Part shown: piece by piece, positions 1 through 14,300 of the stretch | Layout: each line of letters starts with the position of its first letter | Numbering within the stretch: position 1 is the first letter of the stretch | From: Bilabrum cf. latius | Lineage: Eukaryota; Bigyra: Bicosoecida; Bigyra; Bicosoecida | DNA length: 64,000 nt | Direction: 5' to 3' | NCBI GenBank assembly: GCA_965178125.1 | Contig: OZ237765.1 | Coordinates: forward strand, 248,001 to 312,000 | Made by a program: the position numbers and the translations under genes | Notes under the pieces: generated by a model | The model's input: the letters and a program-made list of their open reading frames with translations, nothing else | The model's database searches: none | Told to the model about the DNA's origin: nothing

Positions 1-3000
1 GTCCTGCACCTGCATCGACTGCACCGGCACGTGTCCCCCAGGGCCGTGCATGCCAAGCCCCCCCGCCCCTCCACCGTAGGCTCCGCCCGGCATCGAGCCG
101 TTCCCGCCTCCACCGTAGTACTGATCGCCAGCCGCACCCGGCATTCCCATCCCGTCCACCGGCCCCGCGCTCGCCATGGGCACACTCCCGGCCTGAGGGA
201 AAGACGACTGGTGCGTGTGGGGGTTGGCCATGTCTCCGTTCACGTCCTGCAACAAAAGGGTCAATGAAATGGCGCGACATGTACAGGGATGCAAAGCGGC
301 ACCAACGCGCGAGACATGACAGACAGACAGGCGGGTGCACGGCACTAGGGTGCGCCTCCTATCGGCGTACTGCAGCACAGTGCAGTACGCACGATCTACG
401 CGCAGCAGAGGGGAGCTGGCCAGGCGGCCCTCCGGCAGGGGGAGGTGGGGGGAGGCGGGGCATCCGTGGGGCCTCACTCGTCACACGCAACACCACCCAG
501 CTGCATTGGCCACGTCACTGAGCGGGCGCCACCTGGGATGCCCTGACGGCCTGTGCCGAGCTGTCTTGCTCCGTACCGTACACCGCGTCCGATGAAGGCG
601 TGTTACCGTACTCCGCTTCACCGGCCTGGGCGAACTCCCCTCCTGCCCCTGCCGTGGCCATGTCATTGCCATCATCGTAAAGATCACCCGTTCCACTCAC
701 CGGAGGCGCGGCCGAATACCCGTTGGTGTCGACGTTGAAGTCCTGGTCCAGCGCTGCATCGATGTCCTTGCCAGAGGCAGGGGCACTGGGCTGTCCATCC
801 ATGTCAGAAGGGACCTGCGAGATTCAAAAAAGGGAGAGGGGGCAGGAGGAAGAGGAAGAAGGGTATGGAATGCAGCAATAGCAATAGCAGCAGCAGCAGC
901 AATAGCATTAGCCATGCAAGGCAAGGTAAGGCAAGCACACGCACGAGAGAAGGCGTCTCAGCGAGAGGCAACACAATGCAGTTGTTGAAGCTCACCACGC
1001 TCGCCTAGGGATCGGGTCCGCTGGTACCACCACCACCACCACCTCCCCCGCAGCACCCCTTGTTGCTCTCGTACTCGAGGTACTTCTCGTTGTCGGCGCG
1101 CTGCAGATAGTAGGGACCCCACAGCTCGTTGGGGAACCGCTTGTACCCCAGCACCATGGAGGGCCACCCGCACACGCACACGGCGAGGCCGATCATGTAC
1201 CACGATGCAACCATCCAATACACCCCGTTCATGAGTTCGCCGCAGAAGCCGTCCAGCAGGGGCTGCACCACCTCGTCTGCCAGCTTCTGGCAGCCCAAAT
1301 CCTCGGGAAGGTCGTCGTTCAAAAGCGGCAGCACCGCTGCCGTCATGTTGTCGAAGGTACCCCGGAGAAGCCTCGCTGCGGCGGGGCCGATGGTGTCCGT
1401 GTCGTTGAGGAAATCGTCGATGAATTCGTCCATGGTCTCGTTGATCTGGCTGGAGAAGGACCTGTACACGGAGGCGATGGCATGAGCCCCCGAGCCGTCA
1501 GTGTCCACGTCACCGCACGCGCCGAAGATGCCGGCTACCATGGCAGCTGGCCTGAACCGCACCGTAGTGTCACCCTGCTCCACCTCGCACAGGCCAAAGT
1601 CGTCGGCGGTGTCGGTGACCACGGTGCCGGAGAAAACCGACTCGCACAGCTGGGGCGCCGATCCAGCGGCGTACTATACGGCGACCGCGGGCATGGCACG
1701 GCACACGTCACTGCCCACCATGACCTGGGCGAAGAAAATACCAGCAAAGAAGAGGGATGGCACCATCAGCACGCACAGACACACCTGGTTGCAAGCCGTG
1801 CAGCACGCGTGCCACGAACCGCCGCACATCACCAGTGCAGGGATCAAAGCCATCACCGCGGCGAGCAGGGGGAAGGCATAGAGCGCAAGCCACAGACCCT
1901 CATACCCCGTGCTTACGGGGACACTGCCCCCTGAGGCCGTCTCGATGCTGTCCTCAGCCGCCTCCCGGATGGTGGCCTCGATGCAAGCGTTCGTCAGGCA
2001 CAGCGCATCGTTCTCCCAATCCTGACCGGAGGCGTCCCGCTGCACCGTGCCCCCCTGCCGCGCCTGGGATGGCGGCACCAGCTCAATCCCAAGCGACTCG
2101 CCGAAGTCTGCATCCTCGGGCTCGTCATCATCGGCGCCCGAGCTAGCGCTCGTCGAGGTGTCGACGTCGGAGCCCGTGTCCTGGGTTGCCGCATCGGCCA
2201 CAGTGGCGATCCAGTAGATGCCGCCCAGCTCCAGCGTGGAGTTGCTCTCGAACGCCTCCAGCACGGGGATGGCGAGGGAGATGCTGTCCGACTCGTCCTC
2301 CTCCTTGGCGAATCGAGCGCGCTCGGCGGGCGTTCGGAGTTCAGGCCGCAGTGCAGTGAGGCTCTTGGTCAGGGACAGGTCGATGTCCAGCCCCCCGTCG
2401 CCTCCCCCATCGATGGCGGACGAGGCCGTGGATGCGGTCTCGTTGAGCGTGTTGATGACGTTGTCCAGCACGCGACTCACTGCGAGCAGCACGGCCTTGG
2501 CCCCGCCTCCGTTCTGTGCCAGCTCTGCCCTAGACAAGGAACTGGAGTCCTGAGGGAGCTCGCTCTCGAGGTAATTCTGCATCACTGCGAGTCCACTGTC
2601 CACACCTCCCAGCGTGTCCACCGCCAGGTCACGGGCATCCGCCGTCTGGTTCTTGGCCTCATCGATGGTGTCAAACACCTCCACGGTGTTGTTCCTGGCC
2701 TCACCCAGTGAGCCGATCGAGTTGGACACCTCGTCGGCCACTTCATCCACCTCGCTCGTCTGCACGCTCATCGCCTAGCCCACCACGACCACCACGCCGG
2801 CCCGCAGGCCGTAGTTGGCGTCGCCGAACGCAAGCGGGTTGGATCCCGGGCTCGTCGGATCCTCCGCCACCATCGTCTGACCAATCTCGGCCACGTTGTC
2901 GGAGAACTTGGTGACCGAGGCAGGGTCGCTCTCGTTGGCCGCGGCCGCCGCCACGTCAGCGAGCGACGTCAGCCTCGGCTGCAGCGTGGGGATGTCTGTC

Positions 3001-6000
3001 TCGATCGTGGTCAGCTCGGACCCATCGATCACGTCCTCATAGTCAGCGGAGGCACGTGCGAACGCCACCAGCGCCGGCACGTCCACCGAGCACCGTACGA
3101 AGTCGGAGACGGTGCCGTTGCCAGACCCACTGGGCAGACCAGCCGAGTCCGCGACGGACTGGCACAGTGGGGCGGGATCCGCCGCGGTTGCGTTGTAGAG
3201 GTCTGTGCTGCAGATGGCGGTACCAGAGGCGGGTGGCTCGCCCGTCGAGTCCACCACGCACACGGGCACGGCGCGCTCGCATGCACCACCCGCGCCGCAG
3301 TCCGCAGCGTTGGTGCACGTGTCCCCGAGGGCAGACGCCGGGGCGGTGCATCGCCGGGCATCGTTCACCATACTGCTCACGGCAGTCTGCGCGGCTACCA
3401 GCGTGGTCTTGAGTTCCGCTTGCGCGGCGCCGATGGCCTGCGCAGCGCTCACCACAGCAGCCGAGGGAGCAGTCCCAGCGATCTGCGCCTCGTCCACGAC
3501 CGCCTGCACGGAGTTGTTGTAGTCGACCACCAGCGAGTCGTCCTGCTCCAGCATCTTCAGCTCGTCGATTGAGGTGTATACGTCCCGCAGCGCGTCTCCA
3601 AAGGTCCTTCGGGAGGAGGCACCAGGCACGGAGGCGTTCGCCGCAAGGATTTCTCGGATCTGCAGCAGCTGATCGATGAACGAGTCGATGGACCCACCCC
3701 CTGTTCCCTGGAGCAGCCCGATGGAGTCGTCCTGTGCCGTCACCAGATCATCCGTGGCGCTGGACAGCTGTCCCACAAGGTCCCCGCTGAGGGTCCTGTT
3801 CACCTCCACGATCTGCTCGTCCACGGTCTCAGACACGCCCAGCGTGGCGATCTCTCTCTCAAAATCACGGATTCCGTCCGCAATGCTGAACATGCAGTCG
3901 ATCACACGCCCGGACTGCGCGAGGATGCGGTCCCCGATGCGGTCCACGATCCCAAAGTCAGGGAAGGCACCGGTCAGGGTCGTGTTCAGGGCAATCAGGG
4001 AGTTTGCAACTCCGACGATATCGTCCAGCACGTTCTGCACCCGGGAATCGAACAAGTCCGCCCGCACGGCTACTGTGCGGTTGAGAGCGTCGTCCACCTG
4101 GTTGATCCGATCCAGGGCCAGCCTCGCACTGTTTGCCACAGGGGACACCATCGCCGGGGTGAAGGCGTTTACGGCCGACCTCAGGTTCCCCAGCCCGCGG
4201 CCGAGCACCTCGAAGTCAACGTCATCGTCCAGTGCACCGCTCAGAGCAAGCGTCAGGACGGCGGCACTTGCCCGGGCCGTCACGGCCGCCGTCGAATCGC
4301 CGTACTCGCTTGTGGTGAGAGCCGCACCAAAAGCATCGAAGGGCGCCACGGCCTGCCCACCCAGCACGCCCACCGCGGCTCCCGCGGTCACTGCCACCGT
4401 TCCGTTGGTGAACTCTCCGTCGTCGACCTCCTGAAGAAGGTTCGCCACAGCGGCAGCACCCTCGTCCTCGTCGGTCACGTCGCTCAGGTCCTCACCGAAC
4501 GACAGCGCGGCTGTCGCGGCGCCGTAGAGCCCTGCCGGTTCCGCAGTGGCGGGGCCGAGCCCGCTGATGAGAGTGCCGTTGAATTGCCCGGATTGCTGCG
4601 ACACTGCCGTCATGCTGGCGGTCAGAGAGTTGAGCCTTGGGATAGTCCCGTTGGGGGGTGCCTGTAGATCGTCTTTGATGTCCTCGATCAGCTCCAGGAC
4701 ACCGTCCACCAGGCCGGCGATCTGGTCGAACTCCGCGTCGGTGGGAAGCATGCTGATGGTCCCGTTGATCACGCAGCTGGCATCATCCCGGAGCTCCCCG
4801 ATGTCGATCACCTCGCCTGTGAAGAGGTTCCTGAAAGACTGGAGGAAGGGCGACACGGCCTCCTCGGCGACCGATTCCATCCGGTTGTTGATGGGCACCG
4901 ACAGGCCTTGGATCACCCTCGCCGGTCCGTTGGGTGCCTGGGAGATCGCCACGGCGGAATCCGTCACGCCCTCGATGCCCTCGGTCTGGCCCAGGATGAC
5001 GTACACCACCACGAACACGGCGAACACCACCGTGCACGCGCGGACGGCCCAGCGCTCCCAGCAGGGATAGACCTGCTCCTCCATCTGCGTCATGGTGGAG
5101 GCGGCCTTGGCAGACGCGCCCCCCATGTCCATCCCAGTCCCCGTGGAGCCGCTGCTGCCGCCGTCCGCGCCGTCGCTGTCAGCTGGCACGAATCCGCAGC
5201 AGGGCCGGCACAGGATGAACTCGTCCTCGCGCGCAGTTGGCACGCTCTCGCCGCACCAGCCGTATTCGCAGCAGCCGCAGCACTTGCAGATGCAGCAGCA
5301 CATGCCGCAGCGGCACACGCACAGGAGCAGGGCGAAGAGCGGCCCCACGATCGCGAAGAGAATGCCGAATACGGTGTAGGCTCCCACCGCCTGGCCGTAG
5401 GCGACCACTGAAGTAGACTCTGGACTTCCAACATTGCCGGTATCTGGCTCAACCTGCGCCACAAAAACGATGTCAAGGGGTGATTATGTCGAGAGATAAC
5501 GAGGAATTCAAGCAAACGCAAAGCTGCACGGCTAGCACGCGAACTCGCGCCTTTTTCATGACCCGTAACACTTGTGTGCGTAGTAACATGTCTTTGCGGG
5601 GCAAACATTAGCCATTCGGACTCGTGAGGGCCCAAAGCATACCCGCAGCGGGAACGGTCGCAGACTGTTCCTGAGGCTCAGCAAGCTGTGCTCGCTGACG
5701 GGCCCAGCGAGGCATACGCGCGATAGCTTCTCACAAAACTACATGCTTCGTAATCTTGTCCAACTTGATGAGTAGGACAGTCCAAGAGATCATAGTCGAC
5801 CAAATCAGCGGAGACGCTCTGACCAGCTGCATTTCTCGGCAAGCTGGAGAGGTGCTGAGCATGCGCCTGATCCTCCGTTGCTGCGAGGACAGGGGCTTTC
5901 AATCTGACACATTTACCATGATAGAACCGCTGGTTATACGCAATAAGGCCAAAGATTCGCCCGTGTGCGACCCCTCTAGTAACCGTTCGAAAACGCGAGA

Positions 6001-6354
6001 ACAACTCATAAACTGCCGTAGAGGGCTAGTACGGCGGTTTAAGCCGGCTATATCCATTTTTCGATACGCACTCTATAAGATAGTGCTACGATACATCGTA
6101 TCAAAGCAACATGGCCCCAAGAAATGGCCAACGCCTCGGGTCACCGATCACCTCGCTGGCTTTGTGCATCGCTAGTTTAAGGAAGCCCACTCCGATATTA
6201 CATTGCGTACCATAACATTTAACACACAATTAATCTCACCTCGGCTGCATACCTCAATAGTATTGGGCCCATCGCGCACATTGAAGCACGAATGCTCTGC
6301 TGCAGATGCAAGCAAAGCTGGCGCGAAGGCAAGTGCCAGCCGCACGCTGATCAT
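1..6354 (-). CDS. Prominin-like pentaspan membrane protein (3' end beyond the window)
   Basis: Proposed exons are 6354-6253, 5453-996, 814-533 and 246 to beyond base 1; all junctions are GT-AG and phase 0. Exon 1 encodes a signal peptide (MISVRLALAFAPALLASAAE). A TM segment follows, then a very Cys-rich cytosolic stretch, a second TM, a long ectodomain rich in N-glycosylation sites, two TMs bracketing a Cys-rich loop, a second ectodomain and a fifth TM with a Gly-rich tail. This topology is that of prominins, which mark plasma-membrane protrusions. The first ectodomain is much longer than in animal prominins, so the visible product (at least 1,696 residues) is about twice the usual size. In-frame TAG codons at 2777-2775, 1676-1674 and 1007-1005 are read as Gln; without readthrough the TM layout would be split over three ORFs. 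The 799-bp first intron may hide a further exon. Family assignment rests on topology, not on a search. Confidence 0.7.
5454..6252 (-). other. Putative first intron of the prominin-like gene
   Basis: The donor is GAG|GTATGC just after the signal-peptide exon and the acceptor is GGCGCAG|GTTGAG. Both sides are phase 0. At 799 bp it is much longer than the other introns here (93-366 bp), so an additional small exon cannot be excluded. A nearby alternative donor (CGAG|GTGAGA) would be phase 1 and would not match the acceptor. Confidence 0.5.
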
Positions 6355-6565
6355 AGCTGATAGGCTTCGATTAGTTGTCTAACACTAAGAGCGCTAATTC
6401 GTCAAGGTTTCGTAGGGCTGAATCACTTCTTTCAAGCTCAGCAGCGCTCGATTTTGTATTCCTTCGCGCGGTTTCGAGTGATGCGCGGCGCCAGGTCGCA
6501 CACACTATGTTCCGTACTTGAGCCAGGTGCTTGGTCGCACGTAGCAACTTGCGCGCGACGTTCAA

Positions 6566-8266
6566 TCAAAAGCGCGATGTGTGCACCAACCCAGCCGTCA
6601 AGTCTGCCTTGGGGCCCTATGCCACTGCTCGTACGCTCATCATGTCTTTTTCGGTGCGGCGCAATCCCTTTTTCCGTCGCTCTTTCTGCTACTTTTCCGC
6701 AAGCAAGGGGGCCACAAACAAGCCGTGCACCACGGCGCCGGCGCCGCGCGGAGATCTCTTCCGTGCGGAACCGCCAACTGGACGGCGCTGCGTGAAACGG
6801 GCCCCGCGCCGCCGCCCGAACGCCGCCATTCGGTCGCCACTGTCGTTCGCTGCATCCATCAGGAGAGGCACCACTGCTGCGGCCGACCCCCGCTTCGATT
6901 CCAGAGACTGCCGCGGCGCATCTCCCGACCGAGCACGGGCGCCTGCTGCTCGAGCACTTGCTCCGAGCCATGCGTCATCGTGCTCGCTTCGGAGCCGCTG
7001 GAGCTCGTCGTACCCACGAGGCTGCGAGGTCGGGCCGGCGCCGCGCAGGCTTGCGGAGCCGGACCGCTGCAGCTGCGAAGATCCCGCCACAGCAGGCGAT
7101 CGGCCGCTGCGGCTGCCCCCCCTCACCGCGGCCTCGTCACTTGTCACACCCATGATCGCGCTCAGATCCAGGGAGGGCACCGGTCCGCGAGATGCTCGCT
7201 CGTGCGAAGCACCTGCTCGAGACACCTGCGATGCTCGCCCGGCAGCAACCGGGGAATCCCCGCCATCATTCGATTCCGAGTCGTGATCCCGGTCCCCGAA
7301 GGCCACGGACTCGCTGGCAAAACCGAAGGCGGTCTCGTCGGGCGATCGCGCTGCGCCCCGCGGCGATGATGATGCGGATGACGAAGCTCGCGCGGCGCGC
7401 CGTGTCACCGCGGGACCACCCCGACCTACAGGCATTGGGCCCAGATCGGATCCGCTCGCCCCGTATGGTGTGACGAGTGCGGACGGGGGAAGGTTCGCGA
7501 ACTCGTGCGCGCGATCGAGGGCTTCCCTCCTTGCCGCTTTGACCGCCCTCTTCCTTGTTCCCTGGACCAGGGCCGTCCGCCGGGCCTCTTTGTCCACGAC
7601 CGTGGAGATCTCCGTCCTCGTCATCCGCTTGGGGTCCTGAGACCTGGGCGGCATCGGCCGCACGAAGCGCGCGAGGGGCCCCAGGTGCGCCACCCCGCCC
7701 CACATGGCGCTCCGCGCCGCCGCGCTGGACTCGCCGTGCGCGCCCGCTGCGTGCCGAACCGCCCGCATGAGAGCTGTGGGGCGCCTGGGATTGATACCCT
7801 CTGCCGAGTAGCCGTCACCGAGCGCGGCATCCAGTGTGACGAGTGTGTCCTGGCCTGCGGCGCTGGCTGCCTTTGACTTCTGCTGCGCGGATTCCACGTT
7901 CCGCTGCCTGCGCGGAGGCAGGTCGCCCTCGACGGCTCCTTCCTCGGTGTGACGAGTGTCATCTGCACCTTCCCCACCCCACTCGTCACCCTCGCCTTCC
8001 GCTTTCCCCGCCCCATCGCTATCTCCGTCCTCCAGATCCGTGCCTTGGCCTTCATCGTCCTCCTCGTCCTCGTCCTCGTCCTCGTCCACAGCGGGGGGCA
8101 GCGCTTCATCCAGATCGGACCCGTCTGGAGCTCCAGCACCACCGTGCAATGAACCACGGGCCATCCGAGAAGCTGCGCCCCGCGCTTCCTCCGAATCCTC
8201 GGTTGCAACCACCCGGGGCTGCAGGGACATGTAGCCGATGACTCTGCTCGATGATCCACGCCGTCC

Positions 8267-8315
<49 letters not shown>

Positions 8316-11300
8316 ATGGACCCGTTTTTACCCCCCAGAGTCCCATCACCAGAGCCAGACCGACCTCCTCCCAGCGAGGATTGCACGGCCTGCCTGGCGT
8401 ACTCAGCGGCGTTCTCCTCCTCTCGATCGTCGTAGAACGCGGCTTCGCAAGCGCTCGCCACGGCGATCCCGAGGGGCACGGCATGATGCACCTACCCCTC
8501 CACGTCTTCGCCCGCATGTCCACCCGTCGCACTCATCACACTTCCACTAGCAGTGCTGATCCGCCTCATAGACATCCTGGACCGGAGCTTCTCCATCCTC
8601 GCGTTGGTCGCAAACGGGTTGTCCAGGGCAGACGACCCCCCGGCATAGACGTCCCCTGCAGCCTGCGCCTCGTGCGCCTGGCTCGCTCCACTCGTCACAC
8701 CGTTGTTCCCCGAACTGCTCCGCTGCGAGAGGTCAGCACCTAGCGCTAGATGGGTAAGTGCTCTGTGGATTGCCTAGGCCCCTGGCACCTAGCCCTGCCC
8801 CTGTCCCTGGCCTCGTTGATTGTGCTGCCTGTGCGTAGCAGACTCTGTCTTCGGACCGCGATGTGCTGGGGGTCTCGATCCTGGGGGCTGGGGGCCAGAA
8901 CCAGGCGGCTTGGGCCCTGCGATGGAGCCGTCGTGGTTCCTGCGGCCACCCGTGGGCACGGCAGTCGGGATGCGGGCCAGCTTGGAGCCGGTCGAGTCCT
9001 TCGTCAGGTCGATGGAGGAGCCGATGGCGCTACGCTGCAAAAAAGAACGCATCGGGTTTCGACCCCGCGCGAGGGTTCCGTCCACCGCGTCGTGCTGTAC
9101 CCCCGCGCTCGCTCCCTTGTGCCTGCCTCCGCGCCTGGTTCTCGAAGAGGACTTGACCTGTCTCACTGCACCGGCCTGCTCTGCGATGGCCCTGAGTGCC
9201 TCGGTTTCCTCCTGTGCAATCCTGACGAACGGCAGGCGAACCTTCCGTAGGTCGAACACGCTGGCAGAGGCAAGGGAGGATTCCTCCTCCTCCAAAGCAG
9301 CCACAACGTCCACGTCAGGGCTACCAGGATTCTACTCCACGCCACCGTCGGGGGAATCGCCGCCACCATCGATCCCAAACGAGTCTGACTTGTCGTCTTC
9401 ACCCCCATGCAGTGCAGCCTCCGTGGCCGAAGAGAGCGAGGGCGGTGCCAGCAGCCCGTGGAGCTCCAATGACGCCTGCAGCAGCTCACCAGCCCCGCCA
9501 ACACCGCCCCCATCCCCGTGCACGCCACTCCCATGGCCCCCATTCACACCCACATAATCCTCCCCAGACCCCGGCAGCACAGTCACCGCCTGAGCGTCCT
9601 CTTCGTCGAGCCCGTCCCCAACGGAAGAATCCGCCAGCGAGCCGCCCCCTCTCGGTCGTGGCGGACCCCCGAGAGCCCTGGGAATGGAGGCACTCCCGGT
9701 CCCACCCACTGAAGACATGGTGCCAGCACCAGAACGCCCGCTGCTGATCGCGCCCCCGTCGCTGTCGCTCGAGTCGTCGTCCTCGTCTGTGCTGGCGTTA
9801 AAGCTCCTTGCTCCGTCCGAGTCGTCGCTGCTGCTGTCAGACGCTTGGTCGTGCACCTTGTTTGGCTCACTGACTCGGATGGGGCCGGGCCGACCGTCCT
9901 GTCTGACCCCTTCCGCAGGTTGACTACCGGCCCCCCTGCGCCTGGCCTCACGCCGGGCCTGCTTCCGCTTCTTCCGCCGCGCCGCTTTGGCCACCCTGGC
10001 GCGCTCGTCCACGTCATAGGCAGCCACTTGTTCCCTGAGAAGCACCGACGGAAGCAGCATCTCGGGCCTATCAGAGGCGAGTGCCTCGTCGAGCTGTCTG
10101 ATCCTTGGGCTGAGCATCGTGATGTTGACGGCACGCCTCAGCTCTCTCTCCCTAGCGCTGATGCTGCCAGCACCACCGACATCGCCGGCGCCCTTGCCAG
10201 CGGCGGACCGAGATTGCAACGCACTGCGATGCTTTGGCGCCAGTGCCCCGCCCTGCTTGCTTTTGCTGCCGCCCGGCGGACCGGCATCCTCATCACTGTC
10301 GGAATCGATCCCGCGCGCCCCGCCTCCAAACCCGACGCCCTTGCCCCTTCCGAACACCCTCGCGGACAGCTCACCCTCGTTGACCTTCGCCGCAGCGCCC
10401 CTCAGCTGCCTCGCCCTCTTCTCGATCCGCTCCTGCACCCTGTCCAGCGCCTGCACCTCCTGCTGCTGCTTCTAGGCCAGGCGGCCGGTGCGCGTGTCAA
10501 CCCCGATGCCGCGGCGCCGGGCCGCGCGCGGTCCCATCGCGTTGAACGCGAGCTGCCGCCTGGACGCCGCGGCACCGAAAATGTGCTCCTGCGTCTCCAC
10601 GAGTGCCCGTCGACTGGGCTGCGCGAACGTGAGCTGCAGCAGGTGACCCATGACCCTGCCCAGCCGTGCCGCCACGCCGATCACTGCCGCGCTCTGAACA
10701 GAAGCCCTCGCTTCCGAGCACAGCAGTGCGCTGCGCTTGTTCGCTGCTTCCTGCGCCAGCCGACCCACGTCGGGAAGAGGCTGCAGCAGAGTGTCTCGCG
10801 CGTGCTGGGCAGATAGAACGGCCTGTGAGTGGCGGCGGCCGCCAGCCCCCACTCCTGCTCCCGGGGCCCCCACAACTGCGGCGGCGCGTGCCGGCATACC
10901 GCTGTGCTTGCGGGCGTGCTCCGTGAGCTTGGCAAGCCGGGGGCCGCGGAATACGTCACCGGGGGGCAGAGCCGTGGGCGCCTTGGGGCGGTGTCGAGGG
11001 GCGCCGCGCGCGCTTGCGGAACCATCTCGAGGTTTCGCCTCGACGCCGCCGCCGCGCGCCGAGGATGTCGTTGCTCGTGCGGCACGGTTTCCGCTAGCCT
11101 GGGCACTGGATGCACTGCTGCGTGCTCTGGTGCGGATGGCAGCGCCACGTTCTTCACCGGCGTGCTGTCCAGGCTGTTCCCTGGCGTGATTCCGCTGTTC
11201 CTCAGCCTCCTCCAACAACCTGCGGGCCATCTCCGCTGCGGCCATGAGGGCCTTGGTACCAAGGGGACGGGCGAGGAACCGGATGTGCTCCGACCGGAGG

Positions 11301-14300
11301 AACAAGATCTCTGCAGGCTGTGCCGCAATCGCAGCAAAGGGTCGTTTGGTGGCACGGCCGGGCAGCTCGATGCTCTGTCCCGGTTGGCTCAGGAGGGCAC
11401 GGCTGCTCCCGCGTATCGCACCGCGCATGAAGTCCACAGAGGCCCTTCGCTAACGTACTGCTCGCATGGCAGTGCTGCTTTGACCACCTTCTGTCTGACC
11501 ACCTTTATCGCCGTGCTTCGATCCGCCGCCGTATTTTTCTGCCGTCTTTGTTGCATACTTCTGAATGGCTGCTCGCTTGAGTCGAGTCCAGGGGTTGAGG
11601 TCAGAGGACACCCCGGAGTCGGGAGAGGTTCCTTGGGGGTCGGGCGCATCTGCCAGCTTCAGGATGGTGCTGCTGCCCGCTCGCTGGCGTCTCCTGCCCG
11701 CAGCTGAGGCGCCGACCTTGTCTGCCACGACGTCGAGGAGGTTCGCCGTAGATGCGAACACGCCTAGCTGGCTGCTCGTCGAGTCCCGCCGCATGTCGCG
11801 CCTACCATCCCCAGAAGAGCTAGTCTTCAGGTAGCCCACGTGGTAAGGCCCGGAACTGGTGGTCCCAGGTTCGAACCCGAAAGCCTCCTCCCCGTCTGCC
11901 CCGCGCCCCGTGTCTTGGTCTTCAAACTCGTCGTCGCTCCATGCCTCCTTTCCCACAGTCATGATGGGCTGCTCGCCGCTCCTTCCGCCCCGCCCTCTCG
12001 ACGGTGAGTGCCTGCCACTGCCACCAGCACCACTGGCACCACCAGGTGAACCGCCGGTCCCAGCACCACCGCCACCACCCTTGCCATTGCCATTCCCACT
12101 GCCACTGCTGTTGCTTTCAAGGATCGCAGCGGATGCTGGGGCCACCTCAATCCTGCCCCTCGAGTCGGCAAGCAGCGGCAGCACGCTTTCCTCGCCGAAC
12201 CAGCTGCCCGGCTCCACCCTCCGGACAGTCACCTGCGACCGTCTCGTCTGCGTCACCTCGTGCATGGCAAACTTGTCACCGCTCCGATCGGCGGGATGCC
12301 TCACCGTCACCTTGCTCTCGACGGTTGCAACCAGCTCGATGGACCCGCTCAGACAGAGGCACACGGCATCCACATCTTCTCCCGCATCGTAGATCGTCTC
12401 GTCGGGCTGGTACACCTTCAGCTCCATCCGTCTCGCGAGCGTCATGAGCCTAGGCAGCTGCCAGCCGTCGAATAGCGGCAGTCGCTGGAGGTAAAACGCA
12501 ACTTTGCGGCCCCTTCGGGCTGCATCCTCCCCAAGTGCTCGCTCGTAATCGGACATCGACAACCGCACCAGGGACACTCCGTTCTGACCGTCCGTCCGAC
12601 TGGTCCCCGCCCCTGCCTTGCCTCCCATCTGCTTGAGCCTCTTGGCCTGGAGCATCTGCTCCGCAATGTCCTCCTGCCCCTGCTTACCCGGCGGCCGCGC
12701 CACCACCGCGCCGAACCCCTCGCCCACCAGAGAGAACCTTCGACCGAGCATGCCCACCGCGCGCCGCAGGGCGGCAGGGGTGGCTCGGCTACCGGGTCTC
12801 GATCCCGGGCGGCTACCGGGTCTGGATCCCGGGCGGCCGGACCCACGGGATCCCGGAGTCTTGCTGGGGGATTTCCCCTGGTGAGCCACCCCCCCTGCTG
12901 CGGACCGCATCGGGCTGGCACGCGGGTTTTGGCTCCGAGTAGGACTGTTCCTGCCCCTCTTGGTTCGCTAGGCCGCCTTCCGCAACCTGTTCGCGATCGA
13001 GTCGATGGACTTCGTGTCACCACCACCGGGCGCCCCCTCTGCACTCGCGCCGTTCTTGAGCCTAGGTGTGCGCGGCCTGGCGCCCGCGCTGCTGCTCCTC
13101 CTCTGCCCTCCCCGCCTCAAGTTGTTCCCTGCCCCACCACGACCCCCTGCACCCCCGGCTTTGACCGCCATTTTGGCGTCCTGCAGCACTGTGCTCATCC
13201 GCCTGCCCAACCGCCTGTCTCGCTCTGCCAGCCCCGCCTCCAGGACTCGGAGCCACGGCATGGAGCCCAGCGTGTCCCCAGATTTGATCGTCTTGAAGTC
13301 CATGCCCTGGCTGTAGATCGCCTGACCGCTCAGCACAAAGTACACCGAGCCCGCCTCCGGATCCAGCCGCTCCCCCGGTACCAGGTGCACCAGCACGAGA
13401 GCTCGGGCTATGGGTCCCAATTGTGGCGCGCTCAGCATGGCAAAGTGCGGGCTGCGCTGACGCAGCCACCCTGCCAGCAGAGCTAGCTGCTTGCCGTCCC
13501 TGGCCGCAGGCACGGTCTTCAGTGCCTCCCGCACCTGAATGTCCCCAGAGTAGGCGTCCTGGTGCAGCACTTTCCAGAACTCCGGCCTCTTGACAACCCA
13601 TCCCGGCAGCCTCGTCCTCTTGTTCATGTCTGGAAGGAAAAACTCTACGTCCATCTGCCCCCCCAGCCGCCGCCCCTCACGCCTTTCCGCCGCCGCGTCA
13701 GGTCCGCCCGCACCGTGGCCCGAGGGCAGAGAAGACGACCCCGGCAGGCGGGTGCGGCTGCCGAGGTGTCCCGCCAAGCTCGTCACACTCGAAGCAGTGC
13801 CCACACCCGCTGGCGCCGCCGCCCCCCTACCCCCGCGCTCGCCCCTCGCACTCGTCACACCACCGATCAGCGATGCGGCCCTCTGCATGGCGAGCTCCTT
13901 GGCTCGAGCCGTCCGAATGGCGTCCCGCGCCCCGGCCTCTGCCGCGGCCCTGATCGCAGTGTCCTCGTCACCCCTGAGCGCCTCAACCGACTGCTTCGTG
14001 ACGGAGATCACTGCCTTGGGCATGGAATGCGCGGCGCCGGTTCCGCTGGAGACGTTGTTCCCTGGGGCCGCCTCACCCCTCGCTTTGGATAGAGCGGCCG
14101 CCAGCCGCTAAAGCCTCGTCTGCTGCTGCTGTTCCTGCTTACTGGCTCTGCCGCTCCCTGACGAACCACTGGCCCCACCTCCCTTCCCGCTGTTCCTGCT
14201 GGATCCATCTCGGTTCACACCTCGCAGCGAGGCGTTCACACTGGCCTCCTCCAGACCGGACAGGTCGGCGGCCCCCCCCTACGCCGCTGTGCGGGCGGCC

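Noticed and set aside
11865-11885. tRNA T-arm / Pol III B-box-like GGTTCGAACCC, echoed near 19990-20010
   Set aside because: Both lie inside well-supported coding sequence, no cloverleaf surrounds them, and a shared 15-mer pair is expected by chance in 64 kb.
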